A DNA stretch of 64,000 bases from Dasypus novemcinctus. Lineage: Eukaryota; Chordata; Mammalia; Cingulata; Dasypodidae. Shown piece by piece: positions 49,300 through 62,411 of the stretch. The position numbers and the translations under genes are program-made. Every line of letters begins with the position of its first letter. The first letter of the stretch is position 1. Under the pieces are notes generated by a model. It was not told the origin of the DNA, ran no database searches, and saw only the letters and a list, made by a program, of their open reading frames with translations. The stretch lies in NCBI RefSeq assembly GCF_030445035.2, contig NC_080677.1, positions 153,389,169-153,453,168 on the forward strand, in the 5' to 3' direction.

Positions 49300-50440
49300 A
49301 TCCGTTACTAAATTATAGGGCCCTGCGGAGTTGAATAACAGTTTATTTATTTTTAAATAAACGGTTTAAAAATAAATATTTATTTTAAAAATAAACAAAA
49401 CGGCCTCGATAGTAACCTAAGCAATGTTTTGCTATTGGGGCAGGCAGGGAGATGGGGAAGTGAGATTTCTCGTTTTCTACTTCCCAGCTCTGCTTTTATA
49501 TGCAGTTTTCCAAAATAGGCTTGTTACAGATAATGTGACCTCAGTAAATTAATGTCTTTAAGAAATTGAAGCATGTAAATTTAAAGCATCCCCAAGAACA
49601 AGAAAGGTTTGTTGACCAAAGTAAACTTTTAATATTAATACTGTTAGAATAATTTAATTGTTAATGTTGTGTTTAATAACTGCCTCGCGAAATTCCTGAA
49701 GTTGTAACGCCTCTAAAGAGCAACCTAGCACCAGCACACCACTGGTGGTTACAGTTGAGATTAACAAAAAGTGATAAAGAACTTCTGGGGTGCCAGAAAT
49801 AATTGTTTCTTGCTCTGGGTGTGTTCGAAAACTCATAAAGGTTAATATTACATCATTTGAACATATTTCAATATGTGTGGTTTACATAAATAATAGAGAT
49901 GTAAAACATCAAACTTAATAAGCATTCCACCAATTAAAAAGAAAAAAAGAATGGGAATAAATCTGAAGAAGTTAATTACAAATAATTGAATTGTCAAATT
50001 CTCAATTTCCCAAAATAATATAAATGGAAAAGGTAGAAAGATAGAACTAAAAATCAGGAAAGAGACACTTAAAGGGTAGAGATCCCTAGACTTTCTAGAC
50101 TTGACAGCAGATTTCTACTCTTTTCCAGAACGCTAAAAATTGATTATATCTGGTCATTTCCAGTTAAGCTTGTAAAATCAGAATGGTCAAGTTGTTAACA
50201 TACATGAGCTAACCACTCAGCAAGAGCCTAACCCGAAATCCAGCAACCATATCTCTGTTACCTTAGTATTCAGTATGGTTGGGAAGCAAGTGCTAGTGAA
50301 GTAAAAGTTAATAAGTTTCAAAAGTGAATAAATTTAAGCATGGAATGTCAAACTTTGCAGTGGCTTAAATCTATGACATGAATGAGTCCATTATTCTTTG
50401 AAAACTTAGACACGCAATACCTAAAAACAGAGGGGAACAT
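49300..50440. other. No gene recognised
   Basis: Flank of the CpG island. An AT-rich near-palindrome (TAAATAAAC/GTTTATTTA-type) lies at 49340-49400. Otherwise featureless. Confidence 0.6.
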
Positions 50441-50479
50441 TTCATTTTGAGAATGGCATCTATGAAAAACCCACAACTA

Positions 50480-50854
50480 GGGAAACGGACTTGGCCCAGG
50501 GGTTAGGGCGTCTGTCTACCACATGGGAGGTCCGCGGTCAAGCCCCGGGCCTCCTTGACCCGTGTGCAGCTGGCCCATGCGCAGTGCTGATGCGCGCAAG
50601 GAGTGCCCTGCTACACAGGGGTGTCCCCCGCGTAGGGGAGCCCCACGCGCAAGGAGTGCACCCATAAGGAGAGCCGCCCAGCGCCAAGGAGGGAGCAGCC
50701 TGCCCAGGAATGGCGCCGCCCACACTTCCCGTGCCGCTGACGACAACAGAAGCGGACAAAGAAACAAGACACAGCAAAAAGACACAGAAAACAGACAACC
50801 GGGGGAGGGGAGGGGAATTAAATAAATAAAAATAAATCTTTAATTAAAAAAATA
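50480..50854 (+). mobile_element. DAS-like SINE, young-looking copy
   Basis: Many intact CpGs, and nearly the same sequence as 41190 and 33217, so recent. AAAAACCCACAACTA flanks it at 50465-50479 with a near-identical copy at 50855-50870. Confidence 0.94.
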
Positions 50855-51220
50855 AAAAACCCCACAACTAACATCACATTTAATGGGAAAATAGTGAATA
50901 ATTTTCCTAAAATTGGGAACAAGATCAAGATTTTTCCATTACCATATCTATGCAGTACTGTACGGGAGGTCTTAGCCAGTACAACAAGGCAAGAAAAAGA
51001 AATAAAAGACAAAGTTAACAATGAAACAAATAAAATTGGCTTTATTTTCAGATGTCATAACTGTATTTTTAAAAAATCCAAAGTAACCTACAAACTACCA
51101 AAACCAGTAGTTAAATGTATCAAGGCCATGATTTGCAAGGTCCCTATTTTTTAAAATTGCCTTCCTACACACTAGCAGCAAACAATGGGATTGCTGCACA
51201 GACCAAATACAAATTTTTTT

Positions 51221-51631
51221 GAAATTTATTTCTCTCCCCTTCCCCTCATTGTCTGCTCTCTGTGTCCATTCACTGTGTGTTCTTCTGCGTCCGCTTGCAT
51301 TATCTGGTGGCACTGGGAAACTGTGTCTCCTTTGTTGTTGTTGTTGTTGTTGTTGTTGTATCATCTTGCTGAGTCAGCTCTCTGTGTGTGCAGTGCCACT
51401 CCTGGGTGGGCTGTGCTTTTTTCACATGGGATAGCTCTCCTTGTGGGGTGTACTCCTTGTACGTGGGGCACCCCTACATGGGGACGCCCCTATGTGGCAT
51501 GGCACTCCTTGTGCCCATCAGCACTGCGCATGGGCCAGCTTACCACACAGATCAGGAGGCCCTGAGGATTGAACCCTCGACCCTCCATATGGTAGACAGA
51601 TGCTCTATCAGTTGAGCCATGTCCGCTTCCC
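51221..51631 (-). mobile_element. DAS-like SINE with (TTG)n
   Basis: Reverse orientation. It contains a (TTG)n run at about 51332-51358 that reads as polyglutamine on the minus strand. CAAATTTTTTT/CAAATTATTTTT flanks. Confidence 0.85.
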
Positions 51632-52319
51632 CAAATTATTTTTAAATACCATTTACACTGTGCTCAAAGAACATCAGATGTCTAGGAACAAAACTGACAT
51701 ATAATGTGCTAGACCTCTACAATGAAAACAACAAAGCATTAATGAAAGAAATTAAAGGAGACTCAAATAAATTAAGATATATATTATATTCATAGATCAG
51801 AAGAGTCAATACTGTTAAAACAACTTCCTTAAATTAATCTATATTTATTAATATTAAATTAATCTATAGATTATATACAATTCCAATCAAAATCCAAGCA
51901 AACTATTTTGTAGAAATTGGCAAGATAATTTTGCAACTTATAAAATGCAAAGATTTATTATAGCCAAAACAGTCTTGAAAAATGAGCAAATTTTGACTAA
52001 GTTATGCTACATAGTTTCCAGAATCATAATAAAGCTACAGTAATATACACAGTATACTATTGCCAAAAATGGATTAATGGAACAGAATATAAAGTTCAGA
52101 AACACACCTACACATATATAGCCAATTGATTTTCAACAAAAGTACCAATACACTTCCATGAAAAAAGTAAAATCTTTCTAACAAAGAAAGAACTGCTGAT
52201 ATAATTATGGGGAAAATTATTCATGACCCCTGCCTCATGTCAAATCTGTAAATTAATTTGAGTTGGATTATAGACCTTGGATATGCACAACACATTATCA
52301 CCCTTCAAAGGATGACATG

Positions 52320-53736
52320 AAGACTTCTGCTTCCAGTCAAGATGCAGTAACAGACACTGGATTTATCTTCCTGCCTGTAACAGCTAAAAAAAATTAGACA
52401 AAATATATGAAACAATAAATTCAAGACACTAGATTACAGATAATGAAGGACAGTTTTCCCTGAAAAAACAGAAACTAGATGAGACCTATGATTTCTTAAG
52501 CTCATGGCCCAAATAGAGGAGTTTCTAAGTCATAATGCAAAGAGGGAGGAACTCATGTGAACCCCAGTAATCTCCCTGAGTTAAGGAGAAAGAGGTGTCC
52601 AGGGAGGCCAAGGCAGCTAGAATTCAGTGGAGAAGTACTGCAGAGGAGATGGTGGCACAACGAGAAAATTCCATAAATCTGCAGAGGGATCCCCTCGAGT
52701 CTTTGACTAAATAATGAACACTATATGCATGTGTAGAAACTACCCAAGGTTAGGGAAAGAACCACCAGAAAGTATTATAGTGAACTACATGCAGAACTCA
52801 CAAAAAGCAGGGAATAGTTCATGTTCCCACCAGCCAGAGTGGAAAACATTATATATGCTGCAATGAATAAATGCTCAGAAGGATTTTTGTCTCAGAAGGG
52901 GGTCAAAGTTAGTCTTACAGTAAATACTGCTTTAGACCTGCCAAACAAAGCTTAAAAGTAAGCCCTGAAAGGGTCAAAATATATCCAAGAAACTCAGTTG
53001 AGACCCAGAACAAAGCTCAATAATTGTATGCAAAAGAGAAACAAAACACCCAACAAGATAAAATCACATCTAGTATCCAATCACAAGGAATATGAAAGAA
53101 AAGGACACATCATAATCAAATGGCTTACAAGCAGTGGGGGGATAAAAGATAGAATTTTAAAATAAGTGAAAAAGAGTGGGAAAAGACACATTACATACAG
53201 AGTAACAAAGATAAAGACTAGGCATTCAAGACAGGAGACAAAGGAGCAAAATAATCAAAATACTGAAAGAAAAATAAAGGTCAATCTGCAATTCTTTACA
53301 CAAGGTAATCATCTTTCAAAAGACAAAGTGAAATAAAAAATGTTTTAGACATACAAAGCTTGAATAAAATTAATCAACAGCAATCCTGCACTACGATTGC
53401 ACTTAAATACAACAAAAATTTTGAATGAAGTCTTTCAAGCAGAAGTAGAACGATATCAGTTAGAAATCTAGATTATCAAATGAATGGAGAGCACCAAAAA
53501 ATGGTAACTACATGGGTGTATATAAAGATATTTCTCTTGTCATTTAAATCTCTTTCAAATATAATTTACTGCTTAAAGCAAAATCAATAACAGCATTCTG
53601 TAGAACTTAGAATATATGTAAAAATTAAAAGTATGAAAATAATAATACGAAAGCTGATTTGGAGAAATGGATAGGCACAACTGTTAAGATTCTTATTCAA
53701 TATGTGAAGCATTATAAAATCATTTGAAAGTAGACA
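52320..53736 (+). mobile_element. HAL1-like (half-L1) element
   Basis: It starts ACTTCTGCTTCCAGTCAAGATG and continues through an ORF1-like region (AAAGGTCAATCTGCAATTC-type end near 53280) in the style of HAL1, an ORF1-only L1 relative. It is broken by stops. Related sequence resumes at 54212-54545 after the MLT1 insertion. Confidence 0.65.
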
Positions 53737-54211
53737 GTGATGTAGTAGCAAAATAATGACCCCCAAAGAGATCAGGTTCCAATTCGAAGAATCTGGGAAT
53801 GTTACCTTATATGGCAAAACTTTGCAGATGTGATTAAATTAAGGATCTTGAGATGGAAGGGTTATTCTGGGATTATCTAGGTGGGCACTAATGCCATGCC
53901 ATCACAACTGTCCTTATAAAATAGAAACAGAGGCAGATTTGATATGGACAGAAGAGGAGAAAGCAATGTATCCATGGAGGCAGACATTGGAGTGATGTTG
54001 CCACAAATCAAGGAATACCAGCAGCCCCCAGAAAATGGAAGAGGCAAGAAATGAATTCTCCTCTAGAGCCTTAGTGGTGAATACAGCCATGCTGACACAT
54101 TGACTTTAGCCTAGTGAAACTTATTTTGGATTTCTGGCCTCCAGAACTGTGAGAGAATGAATTTTTGTTTTTCAAATTTGTTACTGGCAGCCATAGAAAA
54201 CTAATACATAT
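53737..54211 (+). mobile_element. MLT1-like MaLR LTR
   Basis: It shows the MLT1 signatures AATAATGACCCCCAAAGA, GCAGATGTGATTAA, TTCTGGCCTCCAGAACTGTG and the ending GAAAACTAATACA. It is inserted in HAL1/L1-like sequence. Confidence 0.85.
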
Positions 54212-54551
54212 GATAAGGACATATACTATAAACCCTAAGGCATCCAATAAAATAACAGAGCAAAGAGTTACAGTTATGACTCAAAAAGGCAGATAAAAGG
54301 AAGTCTTAAAAAAAAATAATGAACCCAAAGGATGGTAGAAAAGGAGAATAAAGGGAACAAAGAGCAGATGAGACACATAGAAAATAGATAGCAAGATGGT
54401 CAAGGTAATCCCAACCTTATAAATGATAACGTTAAAAGTAAATTATCGGAAGACCCTGATAAAAACACAGCAGTTATAAGAAGGGATATTAATTATATGG
54501 TAATTAAATAAGCCTACTATAAATATAAAGATATTTGTAAAAGTTAAAAGT

Positions 54552-55440
54552 GAAAGGATGCTGTCAAGAACTGTGAAAACAGGTTCTATGGTCAAGACAG
54601 ATGACTCTGGAGTTCAGGGCCATGTCAGTTGACCCTGCTTTGGAGTTTGTGTTCCTGAGGGTGACGGAGTTGGACTCAGATGTCACCTTTCTACACATGC
54701 CTCTTCTGTTACTTTTGCCGGACCTGTGGTTGGCGTTTGGGTTGGCGTATACTCAGGAGACCTGAATCTCTGAACTATCCATGTGACAGCCAGGTCCTGG
54801 GCCTCAGCAGACTTGCAGCTCCTACCCTCTGGTTTCTTGGACTTACCCTGGCCAGCTGACAGGGAGGTGGGGTGGGTCAACCACCACACCAGGAAACCAA
54901 GAGTGCCTACAGCTTCAAGCAGGAGAATTGCATCCATCATCCATGTGGAATCTAAACCCCCTCTTGATGTAGAGGAGGACTGGACATGGCCATCCCAGCT
55001 CCACAGGATGGAGGGATGGAGTGTGGATTGGAGTGGACTTGCTGGTGTTCTGCTGGGGAAATATTGTGATTACTAAGGGAAGGGGTTGTGGTGGTGATGT
55101 GGGGAGGGTGGCCACAGTGGCTGCTGATGGTTGGGAGAGGGAGGAAGAGATATGGTGTGGGGGCATTTTCCGGATTTGGAGTTGTCCTAGGTGGTGCTGC
55201 AGGGACGGATGCTGGACATTGTGTGGCCTGTCGTGGCCCACCAGGTGGACTGGGGGAGAGTGTGAACTACAATGTGGACCACTGTCCATGTGCTGCAGCA
55301 GTTCTCCAGAATGTATTTGCCTGGTGCAGTGGATGTGCCACAATGATGGAAGAGTTTGTTGATGTGGGAGGGGTGGCATGTGTGGGGTGGGTGGTATATG
55401 GGGACCTCATTTTTTTTTAATGTAACATTTAAAAGAAAAT
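54552..55440 (+). mobile_element. 5'-truncated L1 3' UTR insertion
   Basis: Only 3' UTR sequence, ending in an A-rich tail near 55420-55460. Shares phrases with 22490-22890 and, on the other strand, 16979-17506. The open frames here follow base composition, not coding. Confidence 0.78.
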
Positions 55441-56460
55441 AAAGAAGAATAAATAAAATAAATAAACTATGAAGAACTAAGATTGTGGCAAGTCAGCATG
55501 CCAAAATTTCATAAATTCTGGAAGAAGATACAAGACTCCTGGATCAGAGACAAAGGACTTTATTAGTCATGACACAACAGGCAGCATGCTCTTCATGTTT
55601 ACATCAGTTAACACTTGCTCCAAGTCCCCAGGAGTAATGCAAAAGTGGACCCATGTGAATTTTGTGCACACAGTGGTTTCTTTTCACAGCCAGGGATTCC
55701 CAAGTTTATGAAACTACAATCCTTTAAAGGGGCTGCTAGCAAAACTGCCCAAACTTTGTTACAGAAGGAGAAATTATCTTTATAATCTATGTTAGGAAAC
55801 AACAAGGAAACAAAATTACCCAAACATCCCTATCTTCTATAGTTGTTTTCTTTCAAACATCCTTGAAAAAAGAATCCAGAACAAAAGCTGATACAAGAAG
55901 TATAGAAATGGATGAAACTCTTTGGAAAAATTGTCTCCCAATAGAGGGAAAAAGACATACCATGCTAACCCTAACCCAAAGAAAGCTGGAGTGTTTGTAT
56001 TAATTATGGGAAATGTACAAAGAGATAGTGTGGATTATTTCATAATGGTCAAGAAGTAAATCATTAAGAGCACATGACAATCCTAAACATTTATGGACCT
56101 AATAAGAAAGTTTCAAAATAAAAGAAGCAAAAATTGATAGTATTTTATAGGACTCCAAGGAGAATAGACAAATTCACAAAGTCAGTCATTTCAACACTTC
56201 TCCCTCCATAATTGATAAAATAGGTAGACAGAAAATCAGTAAGGATATATAAAACTTGAGTAGTACTATCAATACTAACAACACTATCAGCCAACTTGAT
56301 GCAATTGACATATAGAATGCTCAAAATTAAACCCTGCAGAATATGTAATCCTTTCCCATTTACATTAAACATCTACCAAACTAGACCATATTGTGGACAA
56401 TAAAACAACTCTCAAAAAATTTAAAATGATTAAAATCATGTAAAATATATTCTTATAGAG

Positions 56461-56964
56461 TGTGCTGTTTTGAGTCTTTTGTGGACCCTGGAAAATCCTG
56501 TTCTTAAAGGAAACCCATTCCTGTGCCTGTAAACCCATTTCGAATATATTCTGTTAAAGGACCTTTTGATTAGCTCACAGGACCCAGGGTGGGTCCTAAT
56601 CCTCTTACTAATGTCTTTTATAAACAGAGTACTGAAAAGCTGCAGACAGAGAAAAAAGCACAGAGATGGAGAGAAGGAACCTAGGCGCTCAGAAAGGAAC
56701 CTATGAGAGAAGAAGCCACAGAACAGCCAGAAACAAGCAACGAGAGAGGGAAGAGAAGCAGATGCCTCCATGTGCCTTGCCACATGGATGGAGTCCAGGA
56801 TCACCAACAACTTGCCTTCTGTGAAGCAGCATCTCTAATGATGCCTTTATTTGGACATTTTCACAGCTTCAGAACTATAAGCTTTTAACTTAAATAAATT
56901 CCCATTTAAAAAGCCAACACATTTCTGGTTCATTGCTCTGAGCAGCTGTTAGCAAACTAAAACA
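56461..56964 (+). mobile_element. MaLR-like LTR, copy B
   Basis: It begins TGTGCTGTTTTGAGTC and ends AGCAAACTAAAACA. It shares with copy A the phrases TTTTATAAACAGAG, TGCCTTGCCACA, AATAAATTCCCAT and the terminal AGCAAACTAAAA. It interrupts an old L1. No internal region. Confidence 0.72.
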
Positions 56965-56998
56965 TAAAGTAGTATAATTTAATTAGAAATCAGTAACC

Positions 56999-57091
56999 AG
57001 CAGAGTGGGTGTAGTTCAGTGGTTGAGTGCCTGCTTTCCATGTATGAGGTCCTGGTTTTAATCCCTGGTATCTCCTAAAAAAGAAAAAGAA
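56999..57091 (+). mobile_element. Short tRNA-derived SINE
   Basis: tRNA-like head (GTGTAGTTCAGTGGTTGAG) with an A-rich tail. GAAATCAGTAACCA/GAAATCAATAACCA flanks. Confidence 0.82.
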
Positions 57092-58851
57092 AGGAAATCA
57101 ATAACCAAAAGATATTAGGAAAATCCACAAATATCTAGAAATTTTAAAAAGGAAAATACTTTCATAACTCATGGGTCAAAGAAAGAATCAAAATGGAAAT
57201 CAGAAAACATTTGAACAGAATGAAAATAAAAACAAATCATATCTAAATGTGTGGGATACAGCTAACACAGCATGTGAAAGAAAATGTATATCAATAAGGA
57301 CCTATAATAGAAAAGAAGAATATACTCAAAGCAATGACCACAGCTTCCACTATAAAAATATAGAAAATTAAGAGCAAATGAAACACAAAGGAAGAATAGT
57401 AAATATAGGAGGAGAAATCAATGAAATAGAAAACAGGAAAAGTAGGCAAAATCAATAAAATCAAAATCCAGCTCTTTGAGAAAAAGAGAAAATTGATACC
57501 CAAAATAACCTATCTACCCAAAATAAGAAAGATAAAAAGAGAGAAGATACAAATTACCAATATCAGGCATGAGACAGGTAGCATCACTACAAATTCTACA
57601 GATGTTAAGATAATAAGGGAATATTATGAACAACATTATGTGCATAAATTCAACAACTGGGATGAAATAGATTAATTCCTTGAAAGACATAAACTACCAA
57701 AATTCATTCAAGAAAAAATAGATAACCTGAATTGCACTGTATCAATTAAAGAAATTGAATTTGTTGTTAAAAGCATTCCCATAAGGAGATACCAGGTGCA
57801 GATGGCATCACTGGTGAATAATAACAAACATTAAAGGATGAAATAATACCAATTTTATACAAAAACATCCATAAAATTGAAGAGGATACAGGAATACTTC
57901 CCAATTTGTTCTATGAGGCAGCATTATCTTGATACAAACAACAAAGGCTTAAAAAGGAAAGAACTATAGGTCAATACCCTACCTAAGATATATGCAATAA
58001 TTCTTAACACATTTTAGCAAATTAAGCCAAATGATGTAGAAAAAGATAATACATCATGATGAGGTAAGGTTTAACACAGGAATACAAGGTTGTATTAACA
58101 TATAAAAATCAGTGTGATTGACAATATTAATGACTAAAAAATACAAACATGTAAACACACACAATTATTGCAAAAGAGGCTGAAAAAGAATTTGACAAAA
58201 TCCAATATCCATTCTAGCTTTTTTAAAAAACTTTCTTGAAATAGAAGTGAACTTCATCAAAGTGTATCAATGAAAAACCTATAGCAAACTAAATGGTGGA
58301 AGATTGATGGCTTTTCCCCTATGAAAAGGATCAAAGTAAGGATGTCTGCTCTAATCACTCATGCAACATTGTATAGAAAGCCCTAAATGGTGCAATAAGT
58401 CAAGGAAAAGAAATAGAAGCCATTCACATTGGAAAGGAGGAAAAATAAAACTTTGAAAATTAAGAGAAGGCATGATTATGTAGAAAATCCAGTGAAATCT
58501 TAAAAAAAATGAAGTTTAGTATGATTGCAGGATACAAGGTCTGCATACAAAGGTCAATTGTATTCTATATACTAGCATGAACAATCAGAAAGCAAAATAT
58601 CTCCCACACTGGAGAATACATGTGTCAAAAATTGGCCATTATGAGCTAATAATTGCTAAGGATGAGCAAATCCACCAAGTCATAAAGATGAGTAAATCCA
58701 GCAGTAGTCTATAAGTCAGAAAATATACATCTGGGATCAAATCTGAACAGGAGTAGAGGACAAAAATAATCTGCAAAACTATCTTGAAAAAGAAGAACAA
58801 AGGTAGAGGATCCACACTTTCCAATTTCAAAACTTACTACAGGGAGCAGAT

Positions 58852-59052
58852 GTGACTCAATCAGTTTCCACATTTAAGGTCCCATGTTGAGTTCCCAGTG
58901 CCTCCTAAAAGTAAACCAAAAAAGCGAACAACAAGCAAATAAACAATAAAACCAACTCAGGGGAGCTGATGTGGCTTAGTGGTTGAGTGCCAGGTTCCCA
59001 CTTTCCAGGTCTCTGAGTTCAATCCCTTACCTCGGTACCTCAACAACAACAA
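58852..59052 (+). mobile_element. Two adjacent short tRNA-derived SINEs
   Basis: Heads at 58852 and 58962, each with an A-rich tail. AAAACTTACTACA occurs before the first and after the second. Confidence 0.78.
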
Positions 59053-59504
59053 AAAACTTACTACAAAGTTACAGTAATCAAAATAGTATGGGTACTGACA
59101 TAGAAGAGATATATAGACCAATGAACTAGAATTGAGAGTGCAGAAATAAAACTGTTCATCTGTGGCCATTGATTGTTGACAAGGGTGCAAAGGCCATTCC
59201 ATAGGGAAAGAATAATCTCTTCAATAAATGATGCTGAGAAAACTGGATTTCCACATTACAAATAATGAAGTTAGTCTGTATCTCACAACAAATACAAAAA
59301 TTAACTCAAAATAGATCAATGACCTACGTCTAAGAACTACCACCAAAGAACTCTTAGAAGAAAAGGTAGGGGGAAATCTTCATGACCCTGAAATTTGCAA
59401 TGTATTCTTAGATATGACACCAAAAGCACAGAAACAAATGAAAACATAAATTGATTGGATTTCAACAAAATTACAAACTTTTGTTCATCAAGAGACAATA
59501 TCAG

Positions 59505-59792
59505 CAAGCAGATGTGGCTCAAGCAATTGGACTCCCAGCTACCATATAGGAGGTCCAGGGTTTAATACCCAGGGCCTCCTGGTGAAGGCAAGCTGGTCTG
59601 TGTGGCGAGCTGGCCCACAGGGAGTGCTGCCCCACACAGGTGTGCTGCCCATGCAGGAGTGCTGCCCTGCACAGGAGTGCTGGCCCATGCAGCAAGGTCA
59701 TTGATATATTTTGAGAAGAACACATGGTGAATGGACACAGAGAGCAGATAATGGAGGGAGAGGGGAGAAATAAATAAATCTTTATTTTTAAA
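59505..59792 (+). mobile_element. DAS-like SINE with irregular internal units
   Basis: The middle, 59600-59700, has units such as GGAGTGCTGCCCTGCACA. AAGAGACAATATC/AAGAGACATTATC flanks. Confidence 0.85.
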
Positions 59793-60167
59793 AAAGAGAC
59801 ATTATCTATCAAAAAAGTGAAAAGACAATCTAAGAATGTGAGAAAATTGTTGCAAATACAATATCTAAGTGTTAAATATCCAGAATATATAACATACAAC
59901 CCAACAAAAAATGATGAACAATCCCATTTAAAAGTAGACAAAGGACTTCCAGGAAGATGGCGTACTAGAAAGGCATGGAACTCTCTTCTCTCCCAGAAAA
60001 ATAGCTAGAGGACAGGCAGAAACAGCCTGGGAAAAAAATCTTCTAGGGTTTAGGACACGTGTGGAAGGCTGGACCCTGCCCAGAAGAGGGAGGGACAAAG
60101 GACAAAAATCATGACAACAAAACTGTGACTTAAAAGCTGCAGCTGCTGGCATCCATCCCCACCCTAT

Positions 60168-60247
60168 AGACACTTTTGAATTCTCAGGCCTCGGGGCCAG
60201 TGGCTACAGACACTTTTGAATTCTCAGGCCTCGGGGCCAGTGGCTAC
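60168..60247 (+). repeat. Exact tandem duplication of 40 bases
   Basis: Units 60168-60207 and 60208-60247 are identical, inside an otherwise diverged L1 5' UTR. Confidence 0.97.
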
Positions 60248-61166
60248 AGACAAAGGGGGCCCCAGGGTCCCACTTCCACAGGAAAGGGGAGAGAAAGGAA
60301 CAGAGCCTAAGGCTGACTTAGTGTTTGATCCACAGATTTGGTCTGCTGTGCCCCATGAGCCCTTCCAGGTTGGGTGGGCCTGTGCCATTGCTTGCCTTGG
60401 GAGCCAGCAAGGGACTACAGAGAGCCGACCCTCTCAATTTCCCTCTCTACTGACTAGGACTGGTTTTTTCCAATGCAGAGGGGAATGGGATTATTTCTCT
60501 CCTGGGAAAAGGGAGGGGACTACCAACAGAGGTTGGAGAACAGCCTCTGAGAAAGTTTGAACTACAAAGCCTTTAGCCTCCAGGCAGGATCCTCTATCAC
60601 ATTAACCCAGTCATGTTTAGCAAACACACTCGGACCAGGCATTGAACTGAGGAGGCTACCAAAGAACCATCTTCTGGCGGACCAAGGAAGTACACATGAG
60701 GAAATTAAAAATAAATAAGAGAGGCTTTTTCTGGCCTTTACAACCACCCTCCCCAAGGCCTTAGGATGTGGGTCTGCAACCCATTACTGGGTCCAGGGCC
60801 CATATTTGAGCAACTAGCAAGGACAATCTTAAAGGCCCAGAACAGGTTGAACCAAGAATCAAAAACAGCAGTAACACACACCTCCTGCCACTAAATCTCC
60901 ATGAAAAAGAGAGAAATTGAGCATCTGAGGAAACTCAGCATCCTAGTCAGATGCCTAGACATCGGCAAAAAAATTACAAGCCATACAAAAAAAAAAAAAA
61001 AAAAGGAAGAAATAGCCCAAGAAAAGGAATACATCAATGCCCCAGAAGAGACATAGGATTTCAGACCTCTAATCTACAAGATGCACACAAATTTTCAAAA
61101 TCAAATTGATGAGTTGAAAGACAATATGGCTAAAGATATAAAGGACATCAAGAAGATACTGAGTGG

Positions 61167-61355
61167 TGTGGACCATTGACCATGAGGTGCAGCGGTGCTC
61201 AGAGATATATTCATCAAGTGCAATGAATGTCTCATGATGATGGAGGAGGTTGTTGTTATGGGGGGAAGAGTGGGGTGAGAGGAGTGGGGGGTATATGGGG
61301 ACCTCATTTTTTTTAATGTAATATTAAAAAAATAAAGACAAAAAAAAAAGAAAAA
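61167..61355 (+). mobile_element. Very short L1 3' end insertion
   Basis: About 165 bases of L1 3' UTR plus poly-A tail inside L1 ORF1. AAGATACTGAGTG flanks it at about 61154-61166 and 61356-61368. Confidence 0.85.
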
Positions 61356-61454
61356 GATACTGAGTGAGCTCAAAGAATTTGAAAACCTGAATAGAAAAGT
61401 AGCAAAGCTCTTGGGAATGAAAGACACAATAAGTGAGACCAAAAACATATTAGA

Positions 61455-61561
61455 GTACCTGCTTTGGCAGCACATATACTAAAATTGGAATGATACAGAG
61501 AAGATTAGCATGGCCTCTGCGCAAGGGTGACACACAAATTTGTGAAGTGTTCCATATTTTT
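61455..61561 (+). pseudogene. RNU6 pseudogene: U6 spliceosomal snRNA pseudogene
   Basis: The 107 bases align end to end with mammalian U6 snRNA as I remember it, from GTACCTGCTTTGGCAGCAC to TTCCATATTTTT. The conserved internal blocks CACATATACTAAAATTGG and GATACAGAGAAGATTAGC are intact. About ten substitutions are seen, mostly CpG decay transitions. There is no proximal sequence element or TATA box upstream, because the flank is L1 ORF1, so it is not an expressed U6 gene. It is the 5' end of a longer retrocopy. Confidence 0.93.
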
Positions 61562-62411
61562 ATGTCACAAATTCTTTTACTTGTTTTTGTAATTCATTCT
61601 AAAATGAATTCCAATTTTTTTTAGTTTAGCAGCTTCTGGGCAATTTTTGTTTATTTTTCTTGTTGATAATTTTTTTATTTTATTGAAGCATATCATACAT
61701 ACATGAACATATATGAACAATAAGTGAATAGTAATGTTGTGAACTTACAAAACAGACATACATAATAATAAACAACTTTCCTTCATGCAATATTTTTCTA
61801 AACCCTTAAAATATAATTTTATCATGGTTGCTTGATTTTATGGATATATTGATATGGATATATTGTTATGTTAATAAATTATATTTATGATCTGATATAA
61901 AACTGAAAAACTACTGAATCCTAAATGACTATTAAACATTTTGGAATACTACTTGTTAAGTTTAACAAAACCAGAAACTTTGCTAATTTTATTGCTAATA
62001 AGCACTATTAAAAATTTAACTAATCACAAGAGTATAGCAAAAATTCCTTATCAATAAGGAGTTGAATGAAATTTAACTCTTCTAGATGGGGAAACTAACC
62101 AGTTCTCTAGAGCTCCTGACAGCTGTGACCTATATGTGTTCATCCTAAATAATAACCATGTTTATAAATTATCTAGAATCACAATTGTTTCTATGATTAT
62201 GGGCAAGTGTGAATTTCTTGAAGAAGAGACTAGCTGAATTTTAATAAGGGAAGAATGAAGCAGGTTCACAGATTTTTTTAAATCTCCACAATTGTGCAAA
62301 AGAAATATTCATATTACAGAAGATAAAAATGTTTCCTTATTACTCAGGTAAATTTGTATGCTTTAATACATACGTTTTTCTTAATTGGCTAATAAAAATA
62401 CACTAAGGAAA
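61457..62411 (+). mobile_element. Chimeric retrocopy: U6 snRNA joined to an unknown polyadenylated transcript
   Basis: The insertion interrupts L1 ORF1. Direct repeats flank it: AAAAACATATTAGAGT at 61441-61456 and the same sequence with one mismatch at 62412-62427. The 5' 107 bases are U6. The remaining roughly 850 bases are a different sequence ending with AATAAA at 62391-62396 and an A-rich tail at about 62409-62416. The partner includes an antisense L1 3' UTR piece near 61670-61790, so it is not an ordinary sense L1 3' end. This is the structure left by L1 reverse-transcriptase template switching. Confidence 0.85.

Larger units (their letters stand above)
50440..52330 (+). mobile_element. 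Old L1 ORF2 fragment
   Basis: Polymerase-side ORF2 (CCACAACTAACATCACATTTAA type) to the C-terminal region, with two SINE insertions. Diverged and frame-broken; ends against HAL1-like sequence. Confidence 0.7.
55880..59940 (+). mobile_element. Old L1 ORF2, interrupted by an LTR and SINEs
   Basis: ORF2-like sequence from 55880 to 56460 and 56965 to 59940, with many stops. It hosts LTR copy B and four SINEs, and gives way to another L1 leader at about 59948. Confidence 0.68.

Noticed and set aside
51095-51364. Minus-strand frame beginning with polyglutamine
   Set aside because: The glutamines are a (TTG)n run inside a SINE.
54783-55420. Plus- and minus-strand frames of 97-154 codons
   Set aside because: They lie in an L1 3' UTR rich in GT/GG and lack any coding resemblance. 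Similar frames appear in the related copy at 17043-17549.
61455-61561. Functional U6 snRNA gene
   Set aside because: No upstream promoter elements, about ten substitutions, and clear retrocopy flanks.
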